Source: Mycobacterium palustre (lineage in GTDB: Bacteria > Actinomycetota > Actinomycetes > Mycobacteriales > Mycobacteriaceae). Taken from it: a stretch of 64,000 nt of DNA. Where the stretch lies: the NCBI RefSeq assembly GCF_002101785.1, contig NZ_LQPJ01000124.1:1-64000 (forward strand), given 5' to 3'. Shown piece after piece: positions 1 to 8,880 of this stretch. Position 1 is the stretch's first letter, and each line of letters starts with the position of its first letter. A model generated the notes under the pieces. It made no database searches. It saw nothing but the letters and a program-made list of their open reading frames with translations, and was not told the DNA's origin. A program made the translations under genes and the position numbers.

Positions 1-240
1 CAACAGCACACCCGCGACCACACAGGTGGGGCCACTTTCGACCGCCCACCCGGGGCCAAATCAGGCTGTCACAGCCACTTTAAGGGACGCTCACCCTTTG
101 TCGAACAGCTGAGCGGCCAGTCTCCACCGCCGCGCACGATATCGAAGTGATCGTTACCGAATTCGGCCATGCCGCTCTGCGTTCGGCCGATTGGCCTGAA
201 CGACGGCGTTTCATCGAGGATCTATTCGAGCGATCCGCTT
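1..240 (+). pseudogene. C-terminal remnant of an acetyl-CoA hydrolase/CoA-transferase-like gene, frameshifted
   Basis: The reading frame is already open at the first base, so the gene enters from outside the window. Frame 1 gives a segment ending SPFVEQLSG; from about base 117 the continuation PVSTAAHDIEVIVTEFG is found in a different frame and runs to a TAA at 238-240. That order resembles the C-terminus of mycobacterial acetyl-CoA hydrolase/transferase proteins, where LSGPVST is followed by a DVVVTEHG-type strand. A single-base deletion near 117-119 would explain the frame change. The family call rests on recalled motifs and only the tail is visible, so this could also be a working gene with a sequencing error. 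Confidence 0.5.
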
Positions 241-545
241 AAACGATGACTTGGTCGCAACCTCATGGTTGACGAGTGGCTAAGGGGCATACGGACTAAA
301 TCACGAACCCAGCTGGAGGCATATCGTCGCAGCAACCTTGCTACCGCCGTTAGCAGGGAGACGCATTGCCATAGCGCATGTTGGTGCCGCGACACCGTCC
401 TTTGCGCGCAGGTACTGGACAGCACATGGTGCAGAGCCGTTGGCAAGTGGGTGCATCCTGTTGCGGTGCGCTGCAATAGCAGCCACCACGGTGACAAAGC
501 CCAGACCGCATTCCCGCTTGGCGGCTCGGTCGCACCGCCTTGTGC

Positions 546-810
546 TCAGGTGGCGGCGATGTCTCGCCCGATGATCTTTTTCCATTATTTCGGCGGTGCC
601 GCCGTAGATCGTTTGAATACGGGTATCGAGATACGCTCGTGCTACCGGGTATTCGGTCATATACCCGTAGCCGCCGTGCAATTGTAGGCAGCGGCCGGCG
701 TTGTAGGCCAACACGGATCTGTCTACGTATGCCTGAGCGATGTCGATCTCCGTCGACATTTCGGCAAGTTCGAATCGCACGTGTTGTTTGTCGGTCAATG
801 CGAACAGCTG
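546..810 (-). pseudogene. truncated acyl-CoA dehydrogenase, C-terminal fragment with frameshift
   Basis: Read on the minus strand, this segment encodes a recognisable acyl-CoA dehydrogenase C-terminal helical domain: AEMSTEIDIAQAYVD, then LQLHGGYGYMTEYPVARAYLD and IYGGTAEIMEK. The last stretch carries the conserved glycines and the arginine region near the FAD/CoA site. The frame breaks in the A-run complementary to 573-583; shifting by one base restores IIGRDIAAT and a TGA at 546-548. Nothing of the N-terminal or middle domains (about 280 residues in an intact enzyme) is found upstream. It is therefore a decayed fragment, and any product is very unlikely to be active. Confidence 0.75.
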
Positions 811-1023
811 TGGAGCAGGGTGAGATCGATTCGGCCTCAGTGACGCCATGGAGCGTACAGATTGGCCCGGCGCTCGTCAGCCAGCACTTCGTTGTCACCG
901 GGCGGCCGCCGACTCGGCGGGAGTTGATCCTCATCCTGGACACTGTCATGCGGCCTCGGGCCGTCGAACCCACTGCCGATCGATGACCCAGGTATTTCGC
1001 GAACGCCTCGAGTCGACCGAAGA

Positions 1024-1785
1024 CTAAATCGGCTCGGGCTGTTCGGATTCAGCAATGAGGCGTTCAAGATAGTCCAGGTCGCGGCGCAACAGTTCTACCG
1101 CCGCGCGGGGGCCGCTTGCGGCCGCTGCCGGTTCGCCCGACCGAACCAGGCTTGCGACCGCCAGATCGGCGATATCGGCGGCGACAATCTCGGCACTGGT
1201 CGCGTCATCTTTGTGAAACCACCACGCGACCCAGTTACACATGCCGATGATCTGCAATGCCGCCATCCGCGGCTCCACGTGGCGGAAGTGGCCGGTGTCG
1301 ATGCCATCACGGATCACGCCGATGAGTATGCGCAGCATTGCGCGCTTGGTCGTTTCGTGGATCGTGGCCAGATCGGTCGGAAGCGCCGCTTCGGAGCGGG
1401 CCAGCAGGACGAACCGGGACGGTTGCCGTGCTCGGTTGAGCGCCATGATTTCGGCGGCCTGCGAGAGCTTCGCGACCGGGTCCAAGGCCGCGTTTTCTGC
1501 GACCGCGCGAATCTGTGCTGTGTTGCCCGCGGTGATCTCGGCGATGAGTCGAGCCAGTAAGTCGTCCTTGCTCTTGACGTAGTAGTAGAGCGCAGGCCGG
1601 GTGATGCCCATTGCGTCGGCGATGTCCTGCAAGCTGGTGCCGGCAAAACCGCGCTGCGCGAACAATTCGGTTGCGGTGGCATACATCCGGTGCTCGACGA
1701 GGTCTCGACGCAGACTCGATGAGCTCTCTTCTGAGCGTTGTCGCTTGAGGCGAGCAGGCCTGGCGCCGTCGGAGGGTGTCACCAT
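1024..1785 (-). CDS. TetR/AcrR family regulator (twin of the regulator at 27598-28368)
   Basis: A 253-residue DNA-binding repressor-type protein. The TetR helix-turn-helix lies at about residues 46-73 and ends with the typical ALYYYVKSK segment. The C-terminal ligand domain is about 170 residues and contains a Trp-rich patch (CNWVAWWFH). The ATG at 1785 follows GGGGAG directly, so the GTG three bases further in is an alternative start. It is divergent from the NmrA-like gene at 2034. A minus-strand promoter candidate is TTGGTC, 18 bases, TAAGCT in the intergenic region. The closest relative visible here is the TetR at 27598-28368, whose recognition helices are identical, so the two may share operators. 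The ligand is unknown; a CoA thioester would be typical for the setting (inference). Confidence 0.9.
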   Translation of the reverse strand: MVTPSDGARPARLKRQRSEESSSSLRRDLVEHRMYATATELFAQRGFAGTSLQDIADAMGITRPALYYYVKSKDDLLARLIAEITAGNTAQIRAVAENAALDPVAKLSQAAEIMALNRARQPSRFVLLARSEAALPTDLATIHETTKRAMLRILIGVIRDGIDTGHFRHVEPRMAALQIIGMCNWVAWWFHKDDATSAEIVAADIADLAVASLVRSGEPAAAASGPRAAVELLRRDLDYLERLIAESEQPEPI

Positions 1786-1876
1786 CTCCCCGCTCTTGTC
1801 GCGCTGGGTCTACCGAATGCGGAACCCAGCAAGTTGATCAGCAGCTTACGCTGGGGACTAATTCTTGACCAATTCG

Positions 1877-1905
1877 TTGACGATGCTGACAGGCGCCGCT
1901 ATCCT
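1877..1905 (+). promoter_or_regulatory. SigA-like promoter for the NmrA/Nudix pair
   Basis: TTGACG at 1877-1882 and TATCCT at 1900-1905 are separated by 17 bases, a textbook housekeeping spacing. Transcription would start near 1912, about 120 bases before the ATG at 2034. Prediction from hexamers only. Confidence 0.5.
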
Positions 1906-2033
1906 TCAGGGCCGGCGACGGATGCTCGAAATGACTGACCTGGTGACGGTGCGGGACCCGGGCGCGAGCGCACACGCGGCCCCGTAGATCTGCCTGCACG
2001 GCCATTCTGTCACGGAGCCGGGAATGGAGTGCG

Positions 2034-2906
2034 ATGAGTGAGATCGTTCTCATCGGTGCGGCCGGCACGGCCGGTCTACGCCTGGTCCGCGCCCTCAACG
2101 CTGCACGGGCCGACTATCGCGTGGTCAGCCATAGCGACGTGGGCGCGGCCCGGTTGGTGAAGGCTGGAGCGCCCAGACCTGTCGTTGCGGACCTGGGTGA
2201 GCCCGCGAGCTTGGCTCCGGCGTTGGCGAATACCTCTGTGGTATATGCAATCCCGCCCGCCTTGCATCCTCGCGAGGATGAATACCTCATCAACGCCATT
2301 CGGGCGGCCGAAGCCGTCGGCGTGGAACGATTCATTTATCACTCCGTGCTGCACTCGAATACGCCCTTCCTACGCAACCATCAGCGCAAGGCCAGTGTCG
2401 AATGCGTGTTGCGCGCGAGTTCCTCGCTGAAATGGACCATCCTGCAACCGTCGATGTATGCGCAGGTGGTCTTGGCGATGTTCGGCCCGACTCCTGACAG
2501 CACCGTGATGGTCCCGTTCGACATCGACGCCGACGTGTCGATGATCGATCTCGATGACTGGGCTGCGGTTGCGTTGCGAACGTTGCTCGAGCCCGGTGCG
2601 CACGACTACGCGGGCTACGAGTTAGCCGGTCCCGCAACGACGATGCGAGAGGCTGTCCGCGCGCTCGGCCGGGCGCGCGGAAGGGACCTGCACGCCTGCA
2701 CGGTTCCAGTTGCCAGCGGCCCCCTGCCGCCCCGAGCGGTTGATGACCCGGTGGCGGCCGCTGACATGATCTCCACCTACGCCCACTACGACCGCCACGG
2801 GTTTCGCGGTAACCCGTTCGTGCTCACCCAGCTCCTGGGACGGCCGCCGGCAACGATCGACGACGTGGCAGCGAGGGAGTACAGTCCGCCGTTGACTACG
2901 CCGTGA
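2034..2906 (+). CDS. NmrA-like NAD(P)-binding reductase/epimerase family protein
   Basis: A 290-residue Rossmann-fold protein of the atypical SDR/NmrA group. The N-terminus has the dinucleotide-binding strand and glycine motif GAAGTAG at residues 8-14, followed by a short strand ending VSHSD that would receive the NADP ribose. The middle contains FIYHSVLHS and the WTILQPSMYAQ segment typical of NmrA/HSCARG proteins. A classical YxxxK pair is not obvious, so it may be a redox sensor or an isoflavone-reductase-like enzyme rather than a dehydrogenase. The ATG is preceded by GGAG. The stop overlaps the GTG of the Nudix gene by four bases (GTGA), indicating one operon. Confidence 0.8.
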   Translation: MSEIVLIGAAGTAGLRLVRALNAARADYRVVSHSDVGAARLVKAGAPRPVVADLGEPASLAPALANTSVVYAIPPALHPREDEYLINAIRAAEAVGVERFIYHSVLHSNTPFLRNHQRKASVECVLRASSSLKWTILQPSMYAQVVLAMFGPTPDSTVMVPFDIDADVSMIDLDDWAAVALRTLLEPGAHDYAGYELAGPATTMREAVRALGRARGRDLHACTVPVASGPLPPRAVDDPVAAADMISTYAHYDRHGFRGNPFVLTQLLGRPPATIDDVAAREYSPPLTTP

Positions 2907-3562
2907 CGGACTCACCAACCGACATCGATGTCGATGGCGCAGGCCGGCAAGTTGGACCAGAGCGTTTGAACCTGGCCCGCGAAGCCATCATCGCTGCACT
3001 GCAACGCTTCTCGCATTGGGCGTTCGCCGGCGGCGGGCTGCGACGAGCAACCGTGGTGATTGTCGTTCACCGTCGGGGCGAGGAATTCGGAATCTGGATC
3101 ATTGAACGGGCGTCGGGACTGCGTCATGCTCCAGGCCAATACGCATTGCCGGGCGGGCGGTCTGAACCGGGCGAGGACGTCATCGCCACCGGTCTACGCG
3201 AACTCGAAGAAGAAACGGGGATCGTGTTGGGGCGCCAGGATGTGTTGGGGCGCCTTGATGACTATGTGACGCGCTCCGATCATCTCATCAGCACGATCGT
3301 GTGCTGGGCAGAATCTCACCCGACGATTCGTCCGAATCCTGGCGAGGTCGCTCGCGCGTACTTCGTGCCGCTAGCCGATCTGCTGGTGACCCCGCGATTT
3401 CCGCGCGATCCCCAGACTGGCCTCGCGTTGATCGAGTTCCCGCTGCTCGGCGTCATCATCCACGCCGCGACTGGAGCCTTGCTGTATCAGTTCGCGGAGG
3501 TGGTGCTTCGCGGGCGGCATACCCGCGTGGCGGCAATCGTAGAGCCACGGATCGAGACGTGA
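2903..3562 (+). CDS. Nudix hydrolase (NUDT7/8 CoA-pyrophosphatase-like)
   Basis: A 219-residue protein with a perfect Nudix box (Gx5Ex7REUxEExGU) at residues 85-107: G85, E91, R99, E100, E103, E104, G106. These residues bind the catalytic Mg2+. The preceding segment, HAPGQYALPGG, matches coenzyme-A pyrophosphatases of the NUDT7/NUDT8 group, which cleave CoA or acyl-CoA into phosphopantetheine and ADP. That substrate is plausible in a window full of CoA-thioester enzymes, but it is an inference. The start is GTG at 2903, coupled to the upstream stop. Confidence 0.85.
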   Translation: MTDSPTDIDVDGAGRQVGPERLNLAREAIIAALQRFSHWAFAGGGLRRATVVIVVHRRGEEFGIWIIERASGLRHAPGQYALPGGRSEPGEDVIATGLRELEEETGIVLGRQDVLGRLDDYVTRSDHLISTIVCWAESHPTIRPNPGEVARAYFVPLADLLVTPRFPRDPQTGLALIEFPLLGVIIHAATGALLYQFAEVVLRGRHTRVAAIVEPRIET

Positions 3563-3644
3563 CGGCCCCAACCTCGCCCTCCGCGCCCGACATCCCGCGG
3601 ATACGGTAGCGTTGAATAATTGGCGTATCCGTTGAATTGGGTAG

Positions 3645-4151
<507 letters not shown>

Positions 4152-4758
4152 GCAGGGTGCGTCGACTCTCGGCCAACGCGTACTAGCCGAGTAATTTCGC
4201 TCGAATCTCGTCGAGCTTGTCCGGGACGATCCGGCGCCCCGTCCTCGGGTATCCGTTGAGCCGCCGTACCGGGAGGACGGCCTCCCGTCGCACCGGTCTG
4301 CCGATGGCCGGCTACCCGGAACGGGTCCCGGCGCTGTCACGGAAATTTTGCCGAGCGCAGCGGCGAATCATCCTGCGCCACTTGCTCGACCGCCGCTGCT
4401 GCGCGAGGTCCGAAGATGGCGCAGTGCAGCTGGGCGAAACTCTGGATGATGCCGCGGAGGAGACCGGGACGACGCATGAGACCGCTCTGTGGCTGATATT
4501 CATCTGACGGCGCGTCGGTTCGAGACGCAGGCCAGAAATGATTCCACATTAGAAATCATCAGGACGGAGTGCCGCGGACCCTTAGGGGCAGGGATACAGA
4601 CCCCGGGCGGCCGTCAAATGAATTGAGGTTCATCCTTGAAAATAAGTTCAACACAAGGCTATGCTGACCCAGAGCAGGGCTTAAAACCTCGAACAGCCCA
4701 CCAAGGGCCGCACGACTCCTGATTGAGCATCAACGCATAGACGGGTGATGAGACGACA
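4152..4758. other. gene-poor stretch with a possible coding remnant and a promoter
   Basis: No convincing gene was found. On the minus strand about 40 codons ending at a TAG (4183-4185) read like a natural C-terminus (KLDEIRAKLLG) without an identifiable family or start, so a decayed gene is possible. The 3' part holds the promoter candidate for the membrane-protein gene. Confidence 0.4.
4636..4665 (+). promoter_or_regulatory. promoter candidate for the membrane protein gene
   Basis: TTGAAA at 4636-4641 and TATGCT at 4660-4665 with an 18-base spacer. The spacer carries TTGAA/TTCAA arms six bases apart that could be an operator. The ATG is at 4759. Confidence 0.45.
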
Positions 4759-5625
4759 ATGACCTCGCATTACGAGATCGTGGCCGCGCGCGCCGTTCCC
4801 GCGCACCCTCAGACTCCGATGCCGTTCATGCCCGAGGTGTTGTTCACGATCTTCCTGGGCGTGCCCGTTCTGATCGGCTGTTTCTTCGCCGTCAAACACC
4901 TGCTGAACGGGCGCGGTCCGCTGCTGACGTACTGCTTGATCGGCGGCGGGATTGCGTGCCTGTTCGAGCCGATCGTCGACACCCTCGGTCTCTGCTATAT
5001 CCGGCAGGGAGCAGCTACGACGACGTTTTACTCGATGGGCAGAGACTTCCCGTTGTTCATCAACTTCGTCTACATCTGGTACGTCGGGGGACTGGCCTAC
5101 CTCGCCTATCGAATCTTCAACGTGGGAATCACCCGCCGGATGGTGTTCGCCATCTACCTGATCGATGTGTTCATCAACATCTGGCTGGAAAGTCCGGGAG
5201 TCCTGATGGGGGCCTACGAGTACTACGGCCCGCAACCGCTGAACTTCTGGGGGCTCCCGCTGTGGTGGGTGTGCGTGAATCCCCTCATGCCACTCACCGC
5301 GGGCACTCTGATCTACCGATTGCGGCCACACCTACCGGGTTGGAGGTTGGCGCTCGTCATCCCCTTCATACCGATGGCCGACGGAATCGGTAACGGCGCG
5401 GCCGCATGGCCCGTGTGGACGGCACTCAACCGCAGCGCACCACTATGGGTGACCCATCTGGCTTGGTTGGTCACACTCGGGTTGGCTCTGACCTTCGTGT
5501 GGGCGTTGTCGTTCGTTGTCGGTCGCGCCGAAGACGAGGTGCACGTCAGATCGAAACTCGGACTACTCAAAGCCGCGCTGGGTGGTTCGATTGACCACGG
5601 GGAGCTGGCGACCGCCGGCGCGTGA
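4759..5625 (+). CDS. polytopic membrane protein of unknown function
   Basis: A 288-residue protein with about seven hydrophobic segments: VLFTIFLGVPVLIGCFFAV near residue 27, LLTYCLIGGGIACLF, FPLFINFVYIWYVGGLAYLAY, MVFAIYLIDVFINIWL, LPLWWVCVNPLMPLTAGTL, LALVIPFIPMADG and THLAWLVTLGLALTFVWALSFVV. It is rich in aromatic residues (WW, YEYYG, FYSMGRD) and acidic residues within loops, which may suggest an integral membrane enzyme or a carrier of hydrophobic molecules. I do not recognise the family. It is monocistronic and convergent with the cyclase gene. It has its own promoter candidate at 4636-4665. Confidence 0.75.
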   Translation: MTSHYEIVAARAVPAHPQTPMPFMPEVLFTIFLGVPVLIGCFFAVKHLLNGRGPLLTYCLIGGGIACLFEPIVDTLGLCYIRQGAATTTFYSMGRDFPLFINFVYIWYVGGLAYLAYRIFNVGITRRMVFAIYLIDVFINIWLESPGVLMGAYEYYGPQPLNFWGLPLWWVCVNPLMPLTAGTLIYRLRPHLPGWRLALVIPFIPMADGIGNGAAAWPVWTALNRSAPLWVTHLAWLVTLGLALTFVWALSFVVGRAEDEVHVRSKLGLLKAALGGSIDHGELATAGA

Positions 5626-5670
5626 CCGCGGGCGCCTCGCCCTACGTCAGAGCGGTCGAGTCCGAGCCGG

Positions 5671-6678
5671 TTAGCGGCCGCACGCCTTCAGAACTCCGGG
5701 CGTCACGCTGCCGAAACCCTTCACATCGGTGACTGGGAGCGGATGGATCTCGAAGCCCGCCACCGTCGCCAAGGCGGCCATCATCGACGGCCCCACCACG
5801 ATCTGGTTGGGCGCGGCCATTGCGGTGAGCCGACTCGCAAGATTCACTGTGTCACCGAATAGATCCCCGCCGTGGGTGATGACTGGCCCGTATTCGACTC
5901 CAATCCGTATTCCGGGGACACGGCGCCGCTTGACGTTCTCGGCTATCCGGTGCGCGATGGTAGCTGCGACGGACGGGGAGTCGGCGGCAAAAAAGATTTC
6001 GTCACCGATCGACTTCACTATCCGTCCGCCGTAGGCGGTGATGAGGTTGCCTGCTCGCTCCTCGAATCGAGTGACGAGACTGGTGAGTTCGCGATCTGAG
6101 AGTTGGCGACTGAGATGCGTGAAGGAAACGAGGTCTGCAAATCCGACGGCAATGCTGCTGCGTGGACCGCGCCGTTGAAGCACCGGCAGCGCGGCGGTGA
6201 CCTGTCGTCGCCAGCTGTAGACCAGAAGGCTCTCCATGTCGCTCAGCGCACGGATGAGTTCCTCAGTGCCGACGGCGAATGTGCGTTCAGCCCCATCCGC
6301 GTCGGGCGGGAGCGGATCGAGCATCGCCTCGACGAATGCGCGCGCTACCCGTGCCGTTGACCCACCCAGTGATCGAGTTATGTGCAGTGCGTGGCTCTCG
6401 TCAACGATGCCGTCGGAAATGAGAAGGAGTAGGCGTCGTAGCGCATCACCGTCGGCAGCGGTGAATTCTGCGGCACCCTCCTCGGGGTTGGCCAACCCGA
6501 GCGCGCGCCAGAAACGCCGGGCTCGGTACACCGGAACGTCTGCTGCGGCGGCGATCTCGTAGCTGGTGAACTCCCGCGGCGCACCCAAGATTGCATCCGT
6601 CAGGAGCTCCGTGTGGCGTGCACCGCTGGCGCTGTGGGTCCCGGCGTCCGCTGGTTCCGCGCCTACACCGTCGGACAC
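5671..6678 (-). CDS. class III adenylate cyclase with N-terminal regulatory domain
   Basis: A 335-residue soluble nucleotidyl cyclase. Residues 20-160 form a helical region resembling the autoinhibitory regulatory domain of the Rv1264/Rv2212-type mycobacterial cyclases. The catalytic domain spans about 172-333. All canonical residues can be placed: metal ligands D182 (FADLVSFT) and D226 (SIGDE), the substrate lysine K222, the adenine-selecting aspartate D276, and the transition-state pair N279 and R283 (NLASRL). An active homodimeric ATP cyclase producing cAMP is therefore expected. No membrane segment is visible. The gene stands alone between convergent and same-strand neighbours; in relatives of this type the N-domain senses pH or lipids, which is only a guess here. 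Confidence 0.92.
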   Translation of the reverse strand: MSDGVGAEPADAGTHSASGARHTELLTDAILGAPREFTSYEIAAAADVPVYRARRFWRALGLANPEEGAAEFTAADGDALRRLLLLISDGIVDESHALHITRSLGGSTARVARAFVEAMLDPLPPDADGAERTFAVGTEELIRALSDMESLLVYSWRRQVTAALPVLQRRGPRSSIAVGFADLVSFTHLSRQLSDRELTSLVTRFEERAGNLITAYGGRIVKSIGDEIFFAADSPSVAATIAHRIAENVKRRRVPGIRIGVEYGPVITHGGDLFGDTVNLASRLTAMAAPNQIVVGPSMMAALATVAGFEIHPLPVTDVKGFGSVTPGVLKACGR

Positions 6679-6703
6679 TGGCCGGCCTACACGTCGCTAG
6701 CCG

Positions 6704-7618
6704 TCAGGCGATCCGCAGCATGGCCGGTGGCTTGTTGGCACGCGCGAGGGACGAATCGAGTTGGTGGCCAACCAATTGGGTCAGTTCCTCGCGCGCGTCC
6801 GCCAGGCGATCTGGCTGAACGCCGGTAACGAAGCCTTCGCGATGCAGGAAGTGCACCAAATCATCGGCGCCGATGTTGCCGGCGGCTCCTGGTGCGAAGG
6901 GACAGCCGCCAAGACCCCCGAGCGCGGCGTCGAACCTTCGGATTCCAAGTTGCAACCCCTCCCAGACATTGGCGGCCGCCATGCCGTAGGTGTTGTGCAG
7001 GTGCAGTCCCAGTTGCACATCGGTGTACTCAGCGCTGACGGCACTGATTGTGCGTCTGATATCGCCGGGTGACGCCGCGCCAATTGTGTCGGCGAGATGC
7101 AACACATCGATGCCGGTACGCATAAGTCGCTCAGCGACCCGCAACACCCGTTGGACCGGGGTGTCGCCGTCGAAGGGACAGACAAAAGCGGTGGCGATGG
7201 TGGCTTCGAGGTGTATAGCGTTGTCGCGCAACAGTTCTGCGGCTTCGTCGACGCGGTCGAGTGCATCAGAGGTCGAGACTCCCGCGTTGGCATGGCTGTG
7301 CCCGTCGCTGGCCGACACGACGAATCGCACGTTGCGGCATCCGCTGGCGATGGCACGCTGGGCGCCTTTCAGGTTGAACACCAGCGCATGCAGGGTCACC
7401 GGAAGGTCGCCGAGCTGGTGCACCACCTCCGCAGAGTCGGCCATGGCCGGTACCTTGGCCGCATTGACGAAGGCACCGACTTCGAGCTGGGTGAAGCCGG
7501 CATCGACGAGTCGATGAGCAAAGGCCACCTTCTTGTCGGTGGGGACGATCACGGGCTCGATCTGCAGACCGTCCCGGAGCGAGACCTCGGTGACCACCAC
7601 TGTGTCGTCTGCAGGCAT
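6704..7618 (-). CDS. HMG-CoA lyase-like (DRE-TIM metallolyase)
   Basis: A 304-residue TIM-barrel lyase. The metal-binding R15-D16 lies in the N-terminal SLRDGLQ motif, the metal histidines in LGLHLHNTYGMAAAN, and the mobile-loop cysteine in GGLGGCPFAPGA, the HMG-CoA lyase signature. The family cleaves 3-hydroxy-3-methylglutaryl-CoA, or close homologues, into acetyl-CoA and a 3-oxoacid. It follows the CoA-transferase gene by two bases and is the last gene of the minus-strand operon. Because the operon lacks other leucine-degradation genes, the true substrate may be another 3-hydroxy-3-methyl acyl-CoA, for example from terpenoid breakdown (inference). Confidence 0.9.
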   Translation of the reverse strand: MPADDTVVVTEVSLRDGLQIEPVIVPTDKKVAFAHRLVDAGFTQLEVGAFVNAAKVPAMADSAEVVHQLGDLPVTLHALVFNLKGAQRAIASGCRNVRFVVSASDGHSHANAGVSTSDALDRVDEAAELLRDNAIHLEATIATAFVCPFDGDTPVQRVLRVAERLMRTGIDVLHLADTIGAASPGDIRRTISAVSAEYTDVQLGLHLHNTYGMAAANVWEGLQLGIRRFDAALGGLGGCPFAPGAAGNIGADDLVHFLHREGFVTGVQPDRLADAREELTQLVGHQLDSSLARANKPPAMLRIA

Positions 7619-7620
7619 CG

Positions 7621-8832
7621 CTATATCACTCCTTGTTCGCGCAGTTCGTTTTCGGCTTCACTGTCGAAGCCCAGTTCGCGGAGAACTTCGCTGGTGTGCG
7701 CTCCCAGTTCCGGTCCAAGCCATCGCGTGGCGCCGGGGCGGTTCTGTAGCGCCGGCACGATGCCGGGGAACACGACCGGCTGCTGGCGATCGTGCCCGAT
7801 ATCGACGCAGTGTGTTTCCAGCATCCCTCGATCAGCGAAGTGCGGGTCGGCAAGGATGTCGCTGGCTTGATATATCGGACCGGAAGGTACTGCGGCTCTT
7901 TCGAGTTCGGCGAGGATCTGGTCGGACGGCAGGGTCGCCGCCCAGCCTGCGATCGCGTCCTCCAATTCCTGATTGTGGGCCACCCGCCCGGCGTTGTCGG
8001 AAAGCTCTGGGTTCTGCGCGAGGTCGGGGCGTCCGATTGTGTTCATCAACCGTTTGAAGATGGCGTCGCCGTTACCGCTGATGACCACGTATTTGCCATC
8101 GGCACAGGCGAAGGTGTTTGACGGAGAGATGCCGGGTAGGCCGGCTCCTTCTGGCGCGCGGCGGATACCGAAGGCGTCGTGGTCGGGCACCAGCGACTCC
8201 ATCAGCGAATACACGGCTTCATAGAGCGCAACATCGACAACTTCGCCGCTGGGCTCGCGGCCTCGTTGCAGTAAGCCCATCAACGCGCCGATCACCGCGT
8301 AGAGGCCGGAGACGGTGTCGGCAAGGCTGACGCCTACCCGCACCGGTGGGCGATCGGGGTAACCGACGACATGGCGCAGGCCGCCGATGGCTTCAGCGAC
8401 GCCACCGAATCCAGGCCTGTCGCGGTACGGTCCGGTTTGCCCATAGCCCGAGATGCGGACGAGGACGGCTTGGGGATTCCTTTGTTTGATCTCGCTGGGT
8501 CCAAGGCCCCATTTCTCGAGCGTGCCCGGTCGGAAATTCTCGAGGATCACATCGGATTTCTCGATCAGCCGCAGCGCGACCTGCTTGCCTTGCGGCGTCC
8601 CGACATCCAGGGTGATGCTGCGCTTGTTGCGGCCGAGGGTGCGAAACAGCAGTGACGTCGAACCTGCGTGCAGCCGCCACCGACGCAGTTCGTCTCCGAC
8701 TCCAGGCCGCTCGACTTTAATGACGTCGGCGCCGAAATCGGCGAGGATCCGGCCGGCGGTGGGCGCCGCGATGAAATTGCCGAGTTCGAGGACGCGTATC
8801 CCGGCGAGCGGACCCGTGAGGTTCTCGGTCAT
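7621..8832 (-). CDS. family III (CaiB/BaiF) CoA-transferase
   Basis: A 403-residue family III CoA-transferase. The N-terminal GIRVLELGNFIAAPTAGRILADFGADVIKVE segment holds the CoA-binding Rossmann part. The catalytic aspartate that forms the acyl anhydride is D172 in GVSLADTVSGLYA. These enzymes move CoA between carboxylic acids without ATP. Here the enzyme would supply the thioester cleaved by the HMG-CoA-lyase-like product two bases downstream. It lies 48 bases behind the E1-like gene. Acceptor and donor acids are not predictable from sequence; length and motifs are normal for the family. Confidence 0.92.
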   Translation of the reverse strand: MTENLTGPLAGIRVLELGNFIAAPTAGRILADFGADVIKVERPGVGDELRRWRLHAGSTSLLFRTLGRNKRSITLDVGTPQGKQVALRLIEKSDVILENFRPGTLEKWGLGPSEIKQRNPQAVLVRISGYGQTGPYRDRPGFGGVAEAIGGLRHVVGYPDRPPVRVGVSLADTVSGLYAVIGALMGLLQRGREPSGEVVDVALYEAVYSLMESLVPDHDAFGIRRAPEGAGLPGISPSNTFACADGKYVVISGNGDAIFKRLMNTIGRPDLAQNPELSDNAGRVAHNQELEDAIAGWAATLPSDQILAELERAAVPSGPIYQASDILADPHFADRGMLETHCVDIGHDRQQPVVFPGIVPALQNRPGATRWLGPELGAHTSEVLRELGFDSEAENELREQGVI

Positions 8833-8880
8833 CGTTCCTTCTGTGGGGTGTGGTCGGGAGAATGCGCAGGTTGGTTCCGG

